The notes: a model not told the origin generated them from the sequence alone. Shown: positions 42,519-53,551, counted from the first letter of the stretch. The stretch is 64,000 nucleotides of DNA from Photobacterium galatheae (GCF_000695255.1 NZ_JMIB01000027.1:186001-250000), one strand, 5' to 3'. Numbers and translations are program-made.

Positions 42519-45500
42519 ATGCTCAATGTATATCACTCGAACAGCATGGCGCTATTGAAAACTCTTATCATACAACTGATTAAAAACGAGCCTTTAGAAA
42601 GTGTTTTCGAAGAAGAGCAAATTCTTGTCCAGAGTTCAGGGATCTCGCAATGGCTCAAAATGTCTATCGCTTCTGAGATAGGAATTACAGCCAATACCAA
42701 GTTCCCGCTCCCTGCCACATTTCTCTGGAACATGTTTCACTTAATCCTTCCTTCGCTCCCGAAGGAGAGCGCATTTTCCAAAGAGATGATGAAGTGGAAG
42801 ATGATGAAAATCTTACCCTCTGTGATTGATTCACCTGAGTTTGAACCCATCAAAAACTACTTGGTGAATGACAAAAATGGAGTCAAAAACCACCAGCTCG
42901 CAGATAAGATTGCAGATCTTTATGACCAATATTCTGTCTTTCGCCCAGAATGGATTGCCGAGTGGGAAAGCGGAACATGGGATCACGATGTCATCGGTCA
43001 CCATCGTTGGCAACCCATCCTCTGGAAACTTCTCGTTGAGTATACAAAAGCGCTGGGACAATCCGAATTTCATCGCGCAAACATGTACGAATCTTTCATT
43101 GAAAAGGTTTCTTCCGGAGACTTCGACAAGTCTGCGCTGCCGAAAAGATTGTTTGTCGTTGGCATTTCTTCTTTACCGCCCAGATTCCTTGATGCGCTAC
43201 AAGCTCTTTCTCGCCATGCAGAGATCCACTTGATGTTCACCAATCCTTGCCGATTCTACTGGGGAGACATCAAAGACGAGAAGTACCTTGCTCAGTCTGA
43301 AGCAAAAAAGAGAAAGAAATTTATCATTGAACACGCAAAGGCAACTGATGCCGGCGAGTCTCATCAGCTCACATCAGGCATTAACCATGAACTTTTTGTG
43401 GGTGAGGATACAACGATAGGTGCCTCTGTTGGTCACCCCCTCCTTGCTTCAATGGGAAAAATGGGACGTGATTATTTATCACTTTTGTCTGAGAAAGAGG
43501 CCGATGAAATCGATGCATTTATTGATATAAAACGAGACTCGCTTCTGCATCATGTTCAGGCCGACATACTCAACTTAGATGACAAATCTCAGTCTGTTTC
43601 CTTCGACAGTAACGAAGGGAAGGGAATGATCTTCGGTAATGATCGCTCAATCACACTGCACGGCTGTTTTTCTCCACACAGAGAGGTTGAGATACTTCAT
43701 GATTATCTGCTGAAAAAATTCAACGAAGATAGTAACTTAACACCACAAGATGTTGTTATCATGGTCACTGACATTGATCTTTACTCACCTCACATCAACG
43801 CAGTGTTTTCAGGTGTTCCCAAAGATCGGTATATCCCCTATTCAGTGTCTGACAGAACTGCATCATCACAAGCACCAGTCTTACAGGTATTTCTTGATCT
43901 TTTATCGATTGGCATCGGCAGACAAGAGACGTCAAAAGTCATGGAAATACTCGAAGTCCCTGCGGTGATGAGAAAGTTTGACATCGATCCCGATGACTTC
44001 AGTAAGCTTTCCATATGGATAGAGCAATCCGGGATTCGGTGGGGATTAGATGAAGAGACCGCGCGATCAAATAACTTACCAGCCCCGAAGCAAAATCATT
44101 GGCTTTTCGGACTCAATCGGATGATCTTAGGCTATGCCATCCCGCAAGAGAAAGGCGAATTCCAAGACATCCTTCCTTACAATGAGTGCCAGGGATCTGC
44201 TGCGGAGCTTGCCGGAAAGCTCGGTGTATTGATTGACGCACTCATTGCGCTCAGAAATGAACTCTCTCAACCACATACCATTCAAGGCTGGATTGATGTC
44301 ATCAACAGCCTCCTCGATACCTTCTTTGATGTCACAAGAGAGGAAGAAGATGCAATTGCAAACATCAGAGCAACACTGTCGACGTTATATCATGTTGTGC
44401 AATCTGCCCAGTACACAGACGACATCGCAACAGAGATTATCATCAGACATTTCAACAGCATCTTTTCAAAAGATCGGCTTTCCCAACACCTCATGATAGG
44501 GAAAGTCACATTTTGCACCCTCATGTCTATGCGTTCGATACCGTTCAAGCTGGTTTGTCTGCTTGGCATGAATGATGCTCTCTACCCCAGAGCATGCCAG
44601 CCTGAAGGTTTTGACTTAATGGCAGCGAATCCCCGAATTGGAGATCGTTCCCGAAGACACGATGACCGATATCTATTCTTAGAAGCCATACTTGCAGCGC
44701 AAGAATCGCTATACATCAGCTATGTTGCCAAGAACATACAGGACAACACCGACAAAGCCCCATCCGTCTTGGTCAGTGAACTCCTTGAATACCTTCAAAA
44801 AAGCTACTGTTTTGAAGACAACTTTCAGGATGATGCCGAGCAAGCAGAAAGGGCTTTGGTTGATACAATATATTGTCAGCACCCCTTAAGTCCTTTCTCT
44901 CCGTCTGCTTTCCAAGGGGAATATCAAAGTTTCGCAGCTGAATGGGTTCCGGCATCCATGGCCTCGGTCGCCAAAAAAGAAAAAGCTGCTGATGTCTTTC
45001 TGAGCAAACCTTTGGAAAATATCCTTGTCAATGTATCTGGCCATGACGCTCAGATAAGATTAGACATCAGTGAACTCCTTCGATTCTGGAGCTTACCTGT
45101 AAAACACTTTTTTGCGCGCCGCTTGAACGTCAATTTTGATCTGCAACATCATTTTACCCGTGATGAAGAATCATTCGATCTGGATGCCAGAGAAGCGTTC
45201 CCGGTCAAAAGGCAATGGCTGGATGCACTTGTTAATCAAACAGATATTGAAAGTGGTGACGGAAAGGGTTGCCAAAGCTTTTTATTAAACGACATGTCAT
45301 TGAACAACATCTCATTGAACGACATGGTGAAACAGTTTTCGTTAGCGGGGGTGTTACCGCATGGTGGATTTGGTTACAACTGCTTATCAGACATCCGAGA
45401 ATCCATCGCGTCTGTCGCAAAACAAGTCAGGGGACTCACCGCTTCTGGTTTGCTGGAACAAAAAATAGATCTCTGTTTTGAACTTGATGGCCTCACGATT

Positions 45501-46028
45501 CATCTGGATGGCTGGGCAAGACGCCTCTTTGCGCATGGCTCAGTTTACTACCGTGCAGGCACGCTTCGACCTCAAGATATCCTCCAGGCCTGGATTCAGC
45601 ATTTGGCCGTCGCGGCGAGTGGCATTCAAAAACCAACTTATATACTCTGTATCTCTGATCAAATCATGATAGAACCATTGGGTATTGCTGAAGCGAAAGA
45701 ATATCTAAGAAACCTTGTTCATGGATATTACCAAGGGATGTGCAGCCCAATCCCTTTCCTGCCCAGGTGTTGCTATGCCGCACTGAAAGCCATTCAGGAT
45801 AAAAAAACGGGTCTGTTTTGTGGCAGCTTTCAGGAAAATAAAGACAAAATCACATCTGCAATTGAACAGGCCTTTACTGGCGGGTACAACGCATTCAGTG
45901 GCGAAATTTCTAACCCTTATATATCAAGGGTATGGACTGAGGTAAACGATGACTTTGCAGAATCTGTATTCCACGCTGCACTCACTTATCTATACCCGGC
46001 GATGACCAGAATCAAAGCAATTGAGTGA
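42519..46028 (+). CDS. recC: Exonuclease V subunit RecC
   Basis: 1169 residues (E. coli 1122). The start MLNVYHSNSMALL matches the RecC family start (MLRVYHSN), so the 24 codons before it are excluded. Typical LVQSSGISQWLKM, FPLPATFLWNMF, PKESAFSKEMMKWK near the N-terminus and FKLVCLLGMNDALYPR in the middle. RecC has inactive helicase- and nuclease-like domains, splits the DNA duplex and recognises Chi within RecBCD. recB and recD follow 1.9 kb downstream after an unrelated gene pair; the usual ptrA between recC and recB is missing. Confidence 0.95.
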   Translation: MLNVYHSNSMALLKTLIIQLIKNEPLESVFEEEQILVQSSGISQWLKMSIASEIGITANTKFPLPATFLWNMFHLILPSLPKESAFSKEMMKWKMMKILPSVIDSPEFEPIKNYLVNDKNGVKNHQLADKIADLYDQYSVFRPEWIAEWESGTWDHDVIGHHRWQPILWKLLVEYTKALGQSEFHRANMYESFIEKVSSGDFDKSALPKRLFVVGISSLPPRFLDALQALSRHAEIHLMFTNPCRFYWGDIKDEKYLAQSEAKKRKKFIIEHAKATDAGESHQLTSGINHELFVGEDTTIGASVGHPLLASMGKMGRDYLSLLSEKEADEIDAFIDIKRDSLLHHVQADILNLDDKSQSVSFDSNEGKGMIFGNDRSITLHGCFSPHREVEILHDYLLKKFNEDSNLTPQDVVIMVTDIDLYSPHINAVFSGVPKDRYIPYSVSDRTASSQAPVLQVFLDLLSIGIGRQETSKVMEILEVPAVMRKFDIDPDDFSKLSIWIEQSGIRWGLDEETARSNNLPAPKQNHWLFGLNRMILGYAIPQEKGEFQDILPYNECQGSAAELAGKLGVLIDALIALRNELSQPHTIQGWIDVINSLLDTFFDVTREEEDAIANIRATLSTLYHVVQSAQYTDDIATEIIIRHFNSIFSKDRLSQHLMIGKVTFCTLMSMRSIPFKLVCLLGMNDALYPRACQPEGFDLMAANPRIGDRSRRHDDRYLFLEAILAAQESLYISYVAKNIQDNTDKAPSVLVSELLEYLQKSYCFEDNFQDDAEQAERALVDTIYCQHPLSPFSPSAFQGEYQSFAAEWVPASMASVAKKEKAADVFLSKPLENILVNVSGHDAQIRLDISELLRFWSLPVKHFFARRLNVNFDLQHHFTRDEESFDLDAREAFPVKRQWLDALVNQTDIESGDGKGCQSFLLNDMSLNNISLNDMVKQFSLAGVLPHGGFGYNCLSDIRESIASVAKQVRGLTASGLLEQKIDLCFELDGLTIHLDGWARRLFAHGSVYYRAGTLRPQDILQAWIQHLAVAASGIQKPTYILCISDQIMIEPLGIAEAKEYLRNLVHGYYQGMCSPIPFLPRCCYAALKAIQDKKTGLFCGSFQENKDKITSAIEQAFTGGYNAFSGEISNPYISRVWTEVNDDFAESVFHAALTYLYPAMTRIKAIE

Positions 46029-46214
46029 GAGTTCATAACGTACAAAAGGGAACATTCCTTTTCTTTGTTCACATCAAATGACACTCAGGTTTCGTGATTC
46101 ATAGCCCCGGGAAATCTTCATGAATCAAAATTTAGGTTGTCGGTGTCAAACGCGCCTACAACCGCCCTACAGGATGTCAAACAGGCGATGGTCAATACAG
46201 TGCGACCTGCTAAC

Positions 46215-47240
46215 CTAAAAATCTCTCTCTGAAAATATGTCAATCAATTGCTTCTGCGATAATGGTTTTCTGCCTCTTTTACAAAAGTACGCGGGCGCTT
46301 CTATCAGAGCAGCTCGAATCAGATGCGCTAAGGCTCTGTTTTTACATCCATACAAATCCACCAGATTTAACCGACGCTTGCCTGGACAATGATCAACAGT
46401 GAGGCCGAAGCCACTATAAAAAGGCGTGCCGAAAGTGTGTACTTCTTTCCCCTCAAGCAACCCAAGTATCCCCAATTCAGAAGTAAGCACACAAACCAAT
46501 CTTGCGGAAAACAGGGCTTGCAGCAAATAATGCTGACTTCTGTATTGATCGACCAGACTCATCAACAATTCTGATTCAAAACGGCCATTGTGATGTTGAG
46601 AGTCATCGACAAAAACAACCTGAGTACACTCAAGCTCCCGCTTGACCGACATCAGAAAACTGAAATGATGATGTCTTTGCCCGCCGAATCTCACCTGATC
46701 GCTTGTCTCATTTTCTCCAATCACTAAAGTAAACTCAGCCCCACTTTGAGGTGCCACCCTGTTCTTTCTGAACAACGCTTGCAATGCGCTCAGAACCCCG
46801 AACGCTTCATCAATTTGTTCATTTGAGTATCGAACGCCCGCAATGTACTGAATCAGCTCACTTTCACCAGAACTCTCATAATGGCAATGTCCCCCTTGTT
46901 CCATCAAGAGCGAAGAGATACGGTTCGAAAGGCCAAGAACACTGAGTAAGTCCCCTAGAAAATGATCTGAAATCCGCCATATCGGGATATTAAACTCAAG
47001 CGCCAAATCATAAACCCAGGCAGGTTCACTGTGCCCCACAACACAAAATGAACATGCGCCTTCTGAGCTCACAATTTTCCGTTTTGCCAGAGAGGCTCCG
47101 AGATGACTTGGGTAGTAAACCCAATTGGATTCAGGGCAGATGCTTCGGGCTCTCAAAAAATTCGCCATGCCCAAACCGACGGCCAAAATGGTACAGCTTC
47201 CTTGTCTTGAGGCAACCTCCTGACACATTGCAAATTTCAT
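46215..47240 (-). CDS. Capsule polysaccharide (KpsC/KpsS-like) glycosyltransferase
   Basis: 341 residues from MKFAMCQEV; the true start is uncertain because several in-frame Met and a GTG at 47333 lie upstream. The second half shows the capsule-synthesis pattern LEGKEVHTFGTPFYSGFGLTVDHCPGKRRLNLVDL, as in KpsC, a retaining beta-Kdo transferase that builds the lipid linker of group 2 capsules. It has only one such unit while KpsC has two, so a KpsS-like or orphan version is likely. Inserted in antisense orientation between recC and recB, no other capsule gene nearby. Confidence 0.7.
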   Translation of the reverse strand: MKFAMCQEVASRQGSCTILAVGLGMANFLRARSICPESNWVYYPSHLGASLAKRKIVSSEGACSFCVVGHSEPAWVYDLALEFNIPIWRISDHFLGDLLSVLGLSNRISSLLMEQGGHCHYESSGESELIQYIAGVRYSNEQIDEAFGVLSALQALFRKNRVAPQSGAEFTLVIGENETSDQVRFGGQRHHHFSFLMSVKRELECTQVVFVDDSQHHNGRFESELLMSLVDQYRSQHYLLQALFSARLVCVLTSELGILGLLEGKEVHTFGTPFYSGFGLTVDHCPGKRRLNLVDLYGCKNRALAHLIRAALIEAPAYFCKRGRKPLSQKQLIDIFSERDF

Positions 47241-47482
47241 CCTTATGCACATTCTCTTGCTCATCAGTACGCACTGACCTGATGATGTCATTATTACACC
47301 ACACAAGCAACAGACCACTTGCCGATCCCGCACGCCATAAACGCCAGTATGAATGCCTTGGCAAGCAACACCCTAATTCGTTGTTTTTAATGTAAATTCA
47401 TCGTGGCTTCTCTTTCCTCTGTTCAGCATTGTCGTTCTCAAATTGACTAATTTTTTGTACTTTTTATAAAAACCTAAATTTT

Positions 47483-47884
47483 ATGAGTCAAATACCATCG
47501 TCATCTCCTCATCGCTTGTTTGAAAGAAAGAAGGATAACCACCCCGTCATCCTTATGATGTATTGGGGATTGATGACTTCTGTATTCACCCTGGGTCTCT
47601 CCGCAATTGCGTCCTCAGTCATCGCAAAGATAACCATCCGACATACGTCTGGTATCATTCATGAACACAGAAAAGGGCATCTGGAAAACATTGCCAAACG
47701 AGGGTTTATCGGTGGATTTCCACTCTTTATGATCGGCTGTTTAGGCTTAAACACCGCTTTGGCAGGACTGGTCTATTTTCCACTTGGCATATATTTCACA
47801 CTCGGCGCCATCAGAGGCTACATCAGATACACCGATGGCCTTGATTCTATTCAAAATCATCAGTCACTGAGAAGGCTTGTTTAG
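47483..47884 (+). CDS. Small membrane protein, hypothetical
   Basis: 133 residues; membrane segments at about 22-48 and 76-108 (the second long enough for a hairpin), polar ends. The sequence VILMMYWGLMTSVFTLGLSAI resembles small DUF4870-like proteins only in layout. It lies 52 bp before recB. Confidence 0.55.
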   Translation: MSQIPSSSPHRLFERKKDNHPVILMMYWGLMTSVFTLGLSAIASSVIAKITIRHTSGIIHEHRKGHLENIAKRGFIGGFPLFMIGCLGLNTALAGLVYFPLGIYFTLGAIRGYIRYTDGLDSIQNHQSLRRLV

Positions 47885-47892
47885 GCAAACTT

Positions 47893-47912
47893 GTGTGGTA
47901 ACATGTTGACAG
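47893..47912 (+). promoter_or_regulatory. Promoter-like extended motif before recB
   Basis: GTGTGGTAACATGTTGACA, -10 hexamer CATGTT at 47902-47907, 30 bp before the recB ATG. Confidence 0.45.
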
Positions 47913-47936
47913 TCTTCATTCATCACCACGCAAATT

Positions 47937-50900
47937 ATGCCAGCACCTGAAAAACACCCCATTGAGGTTCTCAACCCGCTTTCCTTCCCGCTTTACGGAG
48001 CCAGACTCATTGAAGCTTCGGCGGGCACAGGAAAAACATTCACAATCTGCACCCTATACCTCAGGTTGTTACTGGGTCATGGCACCGAAGACTGTCGCCA
48101 TCCCTACCCATTAACGGTTGATCAAATCCTGGTTGTCACTTTTACTGAAGCCGCAACAGAAGAGCTGCGCTTCAGAATTAGAACAAGAATCAAAGAGGCA
48201 AGATACGCATTTCTCAAAGGAGACTCGAATGATCCTCTCTTAAAAAGGCTCCTGGAAGATACGCAGAATCATCAACTGGCCGCGAACCTGCTCCTTCATG
48301 CGGAAAGGCAGATGGACGAATCGGCGATTTTTACGATTCATGGTTTTTGCCAAAGAATGCTTGTCAATAACGCATTTGAGTCAGGGTCACTCTTTGAGAC
48401 CAGCTTCCTGACCGATGAAAGCAAACTCAGACAACAAGTCGTTTCGGATTACTGGAGAACTCGATTTTATCAGCTTCCTGAAGAAATCAGTGCAATCATA
48501 CGCTCTGAATGGAAAACCCCGTCTGACTTGCTCCAAGACATCAACCCTTACCTTTCGGGTTCACCGGTGTACATCAAGGGCAATTCTATTGGTGAAGATA
48601 TACAACAAGTTCATAAAGACAATTTAACCCGAATCTTCAGCATAAAATCAGCGTGGCTATCACACAGCGCCGACATCGTCGAGGCACTTGACCGCTCTGA
48701 CATTAACAGAAGATCTTACACCAAAAAGTCTCTTCCGAACTGGATCAACCTCGTGACAGAGTGGGCTCACGCCGACACCAGAGATTATTTTATCCCGAGT
48801 CAATTGGAGAAGTTCAGAGCGACAGTCCTCCAAGAAAAATCAAAAGCAACCCCACCTCAGCACCCGCTCTTTGATAAAATCGAAACGTTTTATTCAAATC
48901 CTGTCAGTCTCACCGACGGGATCATGAAAGAAGCCATTGAGCGCTGTCGAGTCCTTTTGAAAGCAGCTAAAGAAAAAATATACGTTCTGGCTTTTGACGA
49001 TCTTTTGACTCAACTCAACGATGCCCTTCAAGGGGATCAAAGTAAGCTTCTTGCGAAAAAAATCCGATCATTATATCCAGTAGCAATGATTGACGAGTTT
49101 CAAGACACAGACCCACTTCAGTACAACATTTTCAGCGCCATTTATAGAACCAAACTGTCTCAACAGACAGAGATAAAAGCGCATGGCATTTTCATGATCG
49201 GCGACCCCAAACAAGCCATCTATGCTTTTCGCGGCGCTGATATCTTCACCTACATTCAAGCCAAAAGAGAGGTCAAATCTCACTTTACGCTCAACACGAA
49301 TTGGCGCTCAAGCCACAGAATGATTCATGCGGTCAACAGCCTTTTCATGCATTCTCCTGACCCATTTATTTTTAACCAAGATATCGTGTTCAGGCCCGCG
49401 CAATGTTCACCGAAATCAGACGCTCTCGGTTGGAAAATGAACGGTATTACTCAACCTGCCCTCACACTCTGGCTCAACCGAGAACATCCAAAACTCACGT
49501 CAAAGTCAGACTATATTGCTGAGATGTCAGACGCGACGGTTGAGCAGATCCACGTTCTTCTCTCTCATCCCGCAGCACACATCGTGCAAGGAGATGACTC
49601 AAGAAACGTTCAGGCCGGTGATATCGCCATCCTGGTCAGAACAAGTCATGAAGCGAGAATTGTCCGGCAAAAACTGTCGGACCAAAACATAGCCAGTGTC
49701 TATCTGTCGAACAGGGATAGTGTTTTTGCGACAAAAGAAGCCCACGACATCCTTAGAATCCTATCCGCAATAAATGAGCCATCCAATGACCGGCGACTGA
49801 AACCCGCGTTAGCAACGCACCTACTGGGTGAAAATGCGGAGTCATTCGTTGCGCTTGAACATCATGAGCACTTACTTGAGGAAGTGATGCTGGAGTTTTC
49901 TGAATATGCTCGGATTTGGGAGAAAAAAGGCATTCTGCCGGCACTACGTCAGATTTTTATGAACAGAAAAATCGCCGAACGACTCCTGACAAGCGTTGAC
50001 GGAGAACGCAAAGTCGCCGATTTTCTTCATATCGCCGAGCTACTCCAAGCGGAAAGCCAGAAGACCACAACTCAACATGGCATGATCCGTTGGCTAACGG
50101 AAAAAATTGAAAAGCCAGATGGAAACGCTGAAGAACAGCAAGTCAGATTAGAATCTGAAAACGACCTCGTCAAAGTCATTACAATCCACAAATCCAAGGG
50201 ACTTGAATATCCCTTTGTCTTCTTACCTTTTTTAGCAACATTTCGTGAATCCGAAACATCCCTTTACCATGATGAGGTCCAAAACCAGACGGTTTTAGAC
50301 ACGAAAAAGGGGCCATATGCTACCTCTAAAGCAGAAAAAGAAAGGTTGGCAGAAGATCTCAGACTGCTTTATGTCGCAGTCACCAGAGCCGTATATGGCT
50401 GCTTTATCGGCCTTGCACCAATCGCAAACGGAAGAAAGAAAAGTGGTGACTCCGCAATGCACAAAAGTGCTATCGGATGGATCCTTCAGCAAGGATGCAC
50501 TTCTGATCCGAATGGATTACTCACATTTTCACAGAAGCTCGATGCTTCCTGCGAAGATATTTGTCTTCAGGAGCCACCCAGGCTTGGTCATCATGAAATC
50601 AGCCTTCATCAAGAAGTCGAGTCTCACACGGTGAGCGCCCAAAAGAACAATCGGCAGATCACAGAGAATTGGTACGTCACGAGCTTCTCCGCACTCTCAA
50701 TGAACGCACTGACCCACAGACATGCCGAGCCGGAGTTTGCTTTTGAAGAAGGAGAGATCGAAACTGAAGAAGAAGTCATGAACATCTTCAATTTTCACAA
50801 GGGTGCAAAAGCAGGCACTTTCCTGCATAGCGTATTTGAACATGTCGATTACTCAGCGCCTTCTAGCGAAAAAAACAAAGATATTATTAAAGAACTGCTG

Positions 50901-51488
50901 TTTTTAGCAGGTTACGATGCGGAATGGGCACCTGTCATTCAAAAATTAGTCCATGATGTTCTATTCAAACCCATGGGGGACTCACTTTTTCAATTAAGCC
51001 AGGTGACAAAAACCAAGTTACTTTGTGAAATGGAATTTACATTTCCAATTAAAACACTCAATGCGCAAGCTTTGGCGAATGTGTGTAAAAAACACGATCC
51101 AGTTTCTGAAAATATGAATTTAAACTTCTTTGATGTCTCTGGCATGCTCAAAGGGTTTATTGACCTTATCTTTGAAGCTGACGGTAAATTTTATATTTTA
51201 GACTGGAAATCGAATCATTTGGGAGATGTTCAAAGCTGTTATACACAAAATGCGTTGATCGAAGCCATGCAGGATCATCGATATGACCTTCAGTATCAAA
51301 TTTATTCACTCGCGCTTCACAAACATCTGAAAAGTAGAATGAAAGACTACGTTTACGAAAAACATTTTGGTGGTGTCCTGTATATTTTTTTACGAGGTAT
51401 TAATCATGAAAATAATCATGGCATATTCTTCACTAAACCGACTGAGGCATTCTTAATCGATTTGGAAAACTTGTTTGAAAGGAAATAA
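47937..51488 (+). CDS. recB: Exonuclease V subunit RecB
   Basis: 1183 residues (E. coli 1180). SF1A 3'-5' helicase with Walker A ASAGTGKT at 27-34, VVTFTEAATEELR, AMIDEFQDTDPLQY, GDPKQAIYAFRGAD, ITIHKSKGLEYPFVFLP and LYVAVTRA. C-terminal RecB nuclease with GFIDLIFE and Asp1089-Trp-Lys1091 (ILDWKSNHLG), equivalent to the catalytic D and K of E. coli. With RecC and RecD it unwinds and degrades DNA ends until Chi, then loads RecA. Two bases separate its stop from recD. No obvious ribosome-binding site. Confidence 0.97.
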   Translation: MPAPEKHPIEVLNPLSFPLYGARLIEASAGTGKTFTICTLYLRLLLGHGTEDCRHPYPLTVDQILVVTFTEAATEELRFRIRTRIKEARYAFLKGDSNDPLLKRLLEDTQNHQLAANLLLHAERQMDESAIFTIHGFCQRMLVNNAFESGSLFETSFLTDESKLRQQVVSDYWRTRFYQLPEEISAIIRSEWKTPSDLLQDINPYLSGSPVYIKGNSIGEDIQQVHKDNLTRIFSIKSAWLSHSADIVEALDRSDINRRSYTKKSLPNWINLVTEWAHADTRDYFIPSQLEKFRATVLQEKSKATPPQHPLFDKIETFYSNPVSLTDGIMKEAIERCRVLLKAAKEKIYVLAFDDLLTQLNDALQGDQSKLLAKKIRSLYPVAMIDEFQDTDPLQYNIFSAIYRTKLSQQTEIKAHGIFMIGDPKQAIYAFRGADIFTYIQAKREVKSHFTLNTNWRSSHRMIHAVNSLFMHSPDPFIFNQDIVFRPAQCSPKSDALGWKMNGITQPALTLWLNREHPKLTSKSDYIAEMSDATVEQIHVLLSHPAAHIVQGDDSRNVQAGDIAILVRTSHEARIVRQKLSDQNIASVYLSNRDSVFATKEAHDILRILSAINEPSNDRRLKPALATHLLGENAESFVALEHHEHLLEEVMLEFSEYARIWEKKGILPALRQIFMNRKIAERLLTSVDGERKVADFLHIAELLQAESQKTTTQHGMIRWLTEKIEKPDGNAEEQQVRLESENDLVKVITIHKSKGLEYPFVFLPFLATFRESETSLYHDEVQNQTVLDTKKGPYATSKAEKERLAEDLRLLYVAVTRAVYGCFIGLAPIANGRKKSGDSAMHKSAIGWILQQGCTSDPNGLLTFSQKLDASCEDICLQEPPRLGHHEISLHQEVESHTVSAQKNNRQITENWYVTSFSALSMNALTHRHAEPEFAFEEGEIETEEEVMNIFNFHKGAKAGTFLHSVFEHVDYSAPSSEKNKDIIKELLFLAGYDAEWAPVIQKLVHDVLFKPMGDSLFQLSQVTKTKLLCEMEFTFPIKTLNAQALANVCKKHDPVSENMNLNFFDVSGMLKGFIDLIFEADGKFYILDWKSNHLGDVQSCYTQNALIEAMQDHRYDLQYQIYSLALHKHLKSRMKDYVYEKHFGGVLYIFLRGINHENNHGIFFTKPTEAFLIDLENLFERK

Positions 51489-51490
51489 AT

Positions 51491-53545
51491 ATGAAAAATA
51501 TGACCGACCTGATTCAGAATTTATATCAAGAAAAAATCATCAGGCCACTTGATCTCCAGTTTTCGAAACAAATCAGAAGCCTGTGTTCAATGAATCTGAG
51601 TCCAATTGAGCTGGACTTCATCACCTACATCGCTGTGACAACAAGCTACGAATACTCATTGAGCCATATCTGTGTCCCATTGAATAAAATGAAAAAAAAA
51701 CACGTTTTTGGCCTAAAAAAATATCCGGAAAAACTAAATTCTTTTCTCCCGAGAACAGAAGAATGGGAGATAATACTCGATAAGTCAGGGGTTTGTAGTG
51801 ATGGAACGAGAGTCACCCCTCTCGTTTTCGACGGCGAGAGAATATACATCTATCGAAACTGGCTCATGGAGAAAGAAGTGGCTGAAAAGCTATTCGAGCT
51901 TTCAAAACCCAAGACACTGGATGAAACAAGATTATCAAAAATAAATATAACCCTGAATCAATTATTTCCTAGAGAATATCAATTATTCGATCAATTCACC
52001 TCACAAATCGGGGATGACACCTCTGATGACGATATCTTTTCACTCGTCTGTGATTTACTCCATGTGAAGGAAGAGAATATCCAAAAAATAAATAAGATAG
52101 CTGTACTCCAGGCCATGAAAAACAGGAATCGGGAAGATATATCGCAGAAAATGAACACGCTGATACCAGAGAGTCTTTGCGTCAACTGGCAGAAAGTTTC
52201 CACAGCGGTCGCTTTAACTCGACAACTTTCTGTCATCACCGGTGGCCCTGGGACTGGAAAGACAACCACAGTATCTAAACTACTCGCAGCATTAGCTGAG
52301 ATACATAAATCTCAAGATTTTACGATAAAATTATGTGCTCCAACCGGAAAAGCGGCAGCCCGATTAACCGAGTCAATTTCAAGAGCCATCGAAAAGTTAA
52401 CAATCAGTAAACAGGTCAAAAAACGTATACCGTCTGAAGCAAGCACAATTCATCGACTTTTAGGGTCGTTCAACAAAAAGGCAGATTTCAGGTATCACAG
52501 AAGCAATAAGCTGCACCTTGATGTTCTCGTTGTCGATGAAGCCTCTATGATTGATCTTGCATTAATGAGCAAGTTGCTTGAAGCCTTACCAGATGAGGCA
52601 ATCCTTATCCTCTTAGGTGATAAAGATCAGCTGGCTTCTGTAGAAGCAGGAGCAGTGTTCGGAGATATCTGTCAATTTATCAAACGTGGCGTATCAGAAT
52701 CTCAAAAAAATATTTTAGATCTCATCACACATTACTCAATTCCATATGAACGAGACTCAAATGACTTTAGTGATTCCCTTTGTCTGCTTAGAAAAAGTTA
52801 CCGATTTCATCAAAACTCGGGGATTGGCCAACTTGCTTTTTCAACAAATACGGGTGATCCACATTTAATAAATCAAGTCATATCAAACGAATATGAAGAT
52901 ATCAATGTGATTGAATTAAACCCAGAAAGTTACAGGTTATTTTTAAAGGATGTCGCAAACGCCTATACGGGTTATCTGAATATGATCCTCAACGGAGAAG
53001 ATAAACAAGAAGTTTTAAAATCATTCTCTCAGGTAAGGCTGCTTTGTGCCACAAGAGACGGCGAATGTGGTATCAAGGCGACGAACAAAAAAATTGAAAT
53101 GCTGCTAGAGTCAGGTGGGTTTATCTCCAGACCCAAAACAAGTTCTTGGTATGTTGGCAGGCCAGTCATGATTACAAAAAATGCGCACGCCTTTAACCTT
53201 TATAATGGTGATATTGGCATTTGTATGAGAGATATTGATGAAAAGCTCTATGTTTACTTTGAGTCACCCCATGGAGGTCTAAGAAAATTCCTCCCAAGCC
53301 GGTTACCTGATCATGAAACTATTTTTGGCATGACCATACACAAATCTCAAGGTTCCGAGTTTAAAAAGACATATCTTCTGCTTCCCGAAAAAATGTCAGC
53401 AATGATGACCAGAGAACTTGTATATACGGGAATAACGAGAGCCAAAGAATCACTCACGATATGCTGTTTAAGAAAAATTTTACACAAGTCCTCAGCATTC
53501 AAAACAAAGAGAAATAGTGGTCTTGTAGCATTATTATCATCATAA
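51491..53545 (+). CDS. recD: Exonuclease V subunit RecD
   Basis: 684 residues, about 75 longer than E. coli RecD (608), the extra length being spread through the N-terminal region and between the helicase motifs. SF1B 5'-3' helicase: Walker A GGPGTGKT at 251-258, CAPTGKAAARL, VVDEASMIDLALM, GDKDQLASVEAGAVFGD, MTIHKSQGSEF, YTGITRAKE. Translation coupled to recB with AAAGGAAA inside the recB end. It completes the RecBCD complex. A terminator follows. Confidence 0.95.
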   Translation: MKNMTDLIQNLYQEKIIRPLDLQFSKQIRSLCSMNLSPIELDFITYIAVTTSYEYSLSHICVPLNKMKKKHVFGLKKYPEKLNSFLPRTEEWEIILDKSGVCSDGTRVTPLVFDGERIYIYRNWLMEKEVAEKLFELSKPKTLDETRLSKINITLNQLFPREYQLFDQFTSQIGDDTSDDDIFSLVCDLLHVKEENIQKINKIAVLQAMKNRNREDISQKMNTLIPESLCVNWQKVSTAVALTRQLSVITGGPGTGKTTTVSKLLAALAEIHKSQDFTIKLCAPTGKAAARLTESISRAIEKLTISKQVKKRIPSEASTIHRLLGSFNKKADFRYHRSNKLHLDVLVVDEASMIDLALMSKLLEALPDEAILILLGDKDQLASVEAGAVFGDICQFIKRGVSESQKNILDLITHYSIPYERDSNDFSDSLCLLRKSYRFHQNSGIGQLAFSTNTGDPHLINQVISNEYEDINVIELNPESYRLFLKDVANAYTGYLNMILNGEDKQEVLKSFSQVRLLCATRDGECGIKATNKKIEMLLESGGFISRPKTSSWYVGRPVMITKNAHAFNLYNGDIGICMRDIDEKLYVYFESPHGGLRKFLPSRLPDHETIFGMTIHKSQGSEFKKTYLLLPEKMSAMMTRELVYTGITRAKESLTICCLRKILHKSSAFKTKRNSGLVALLSS

Positions 53546-53551
53546 AATCAT

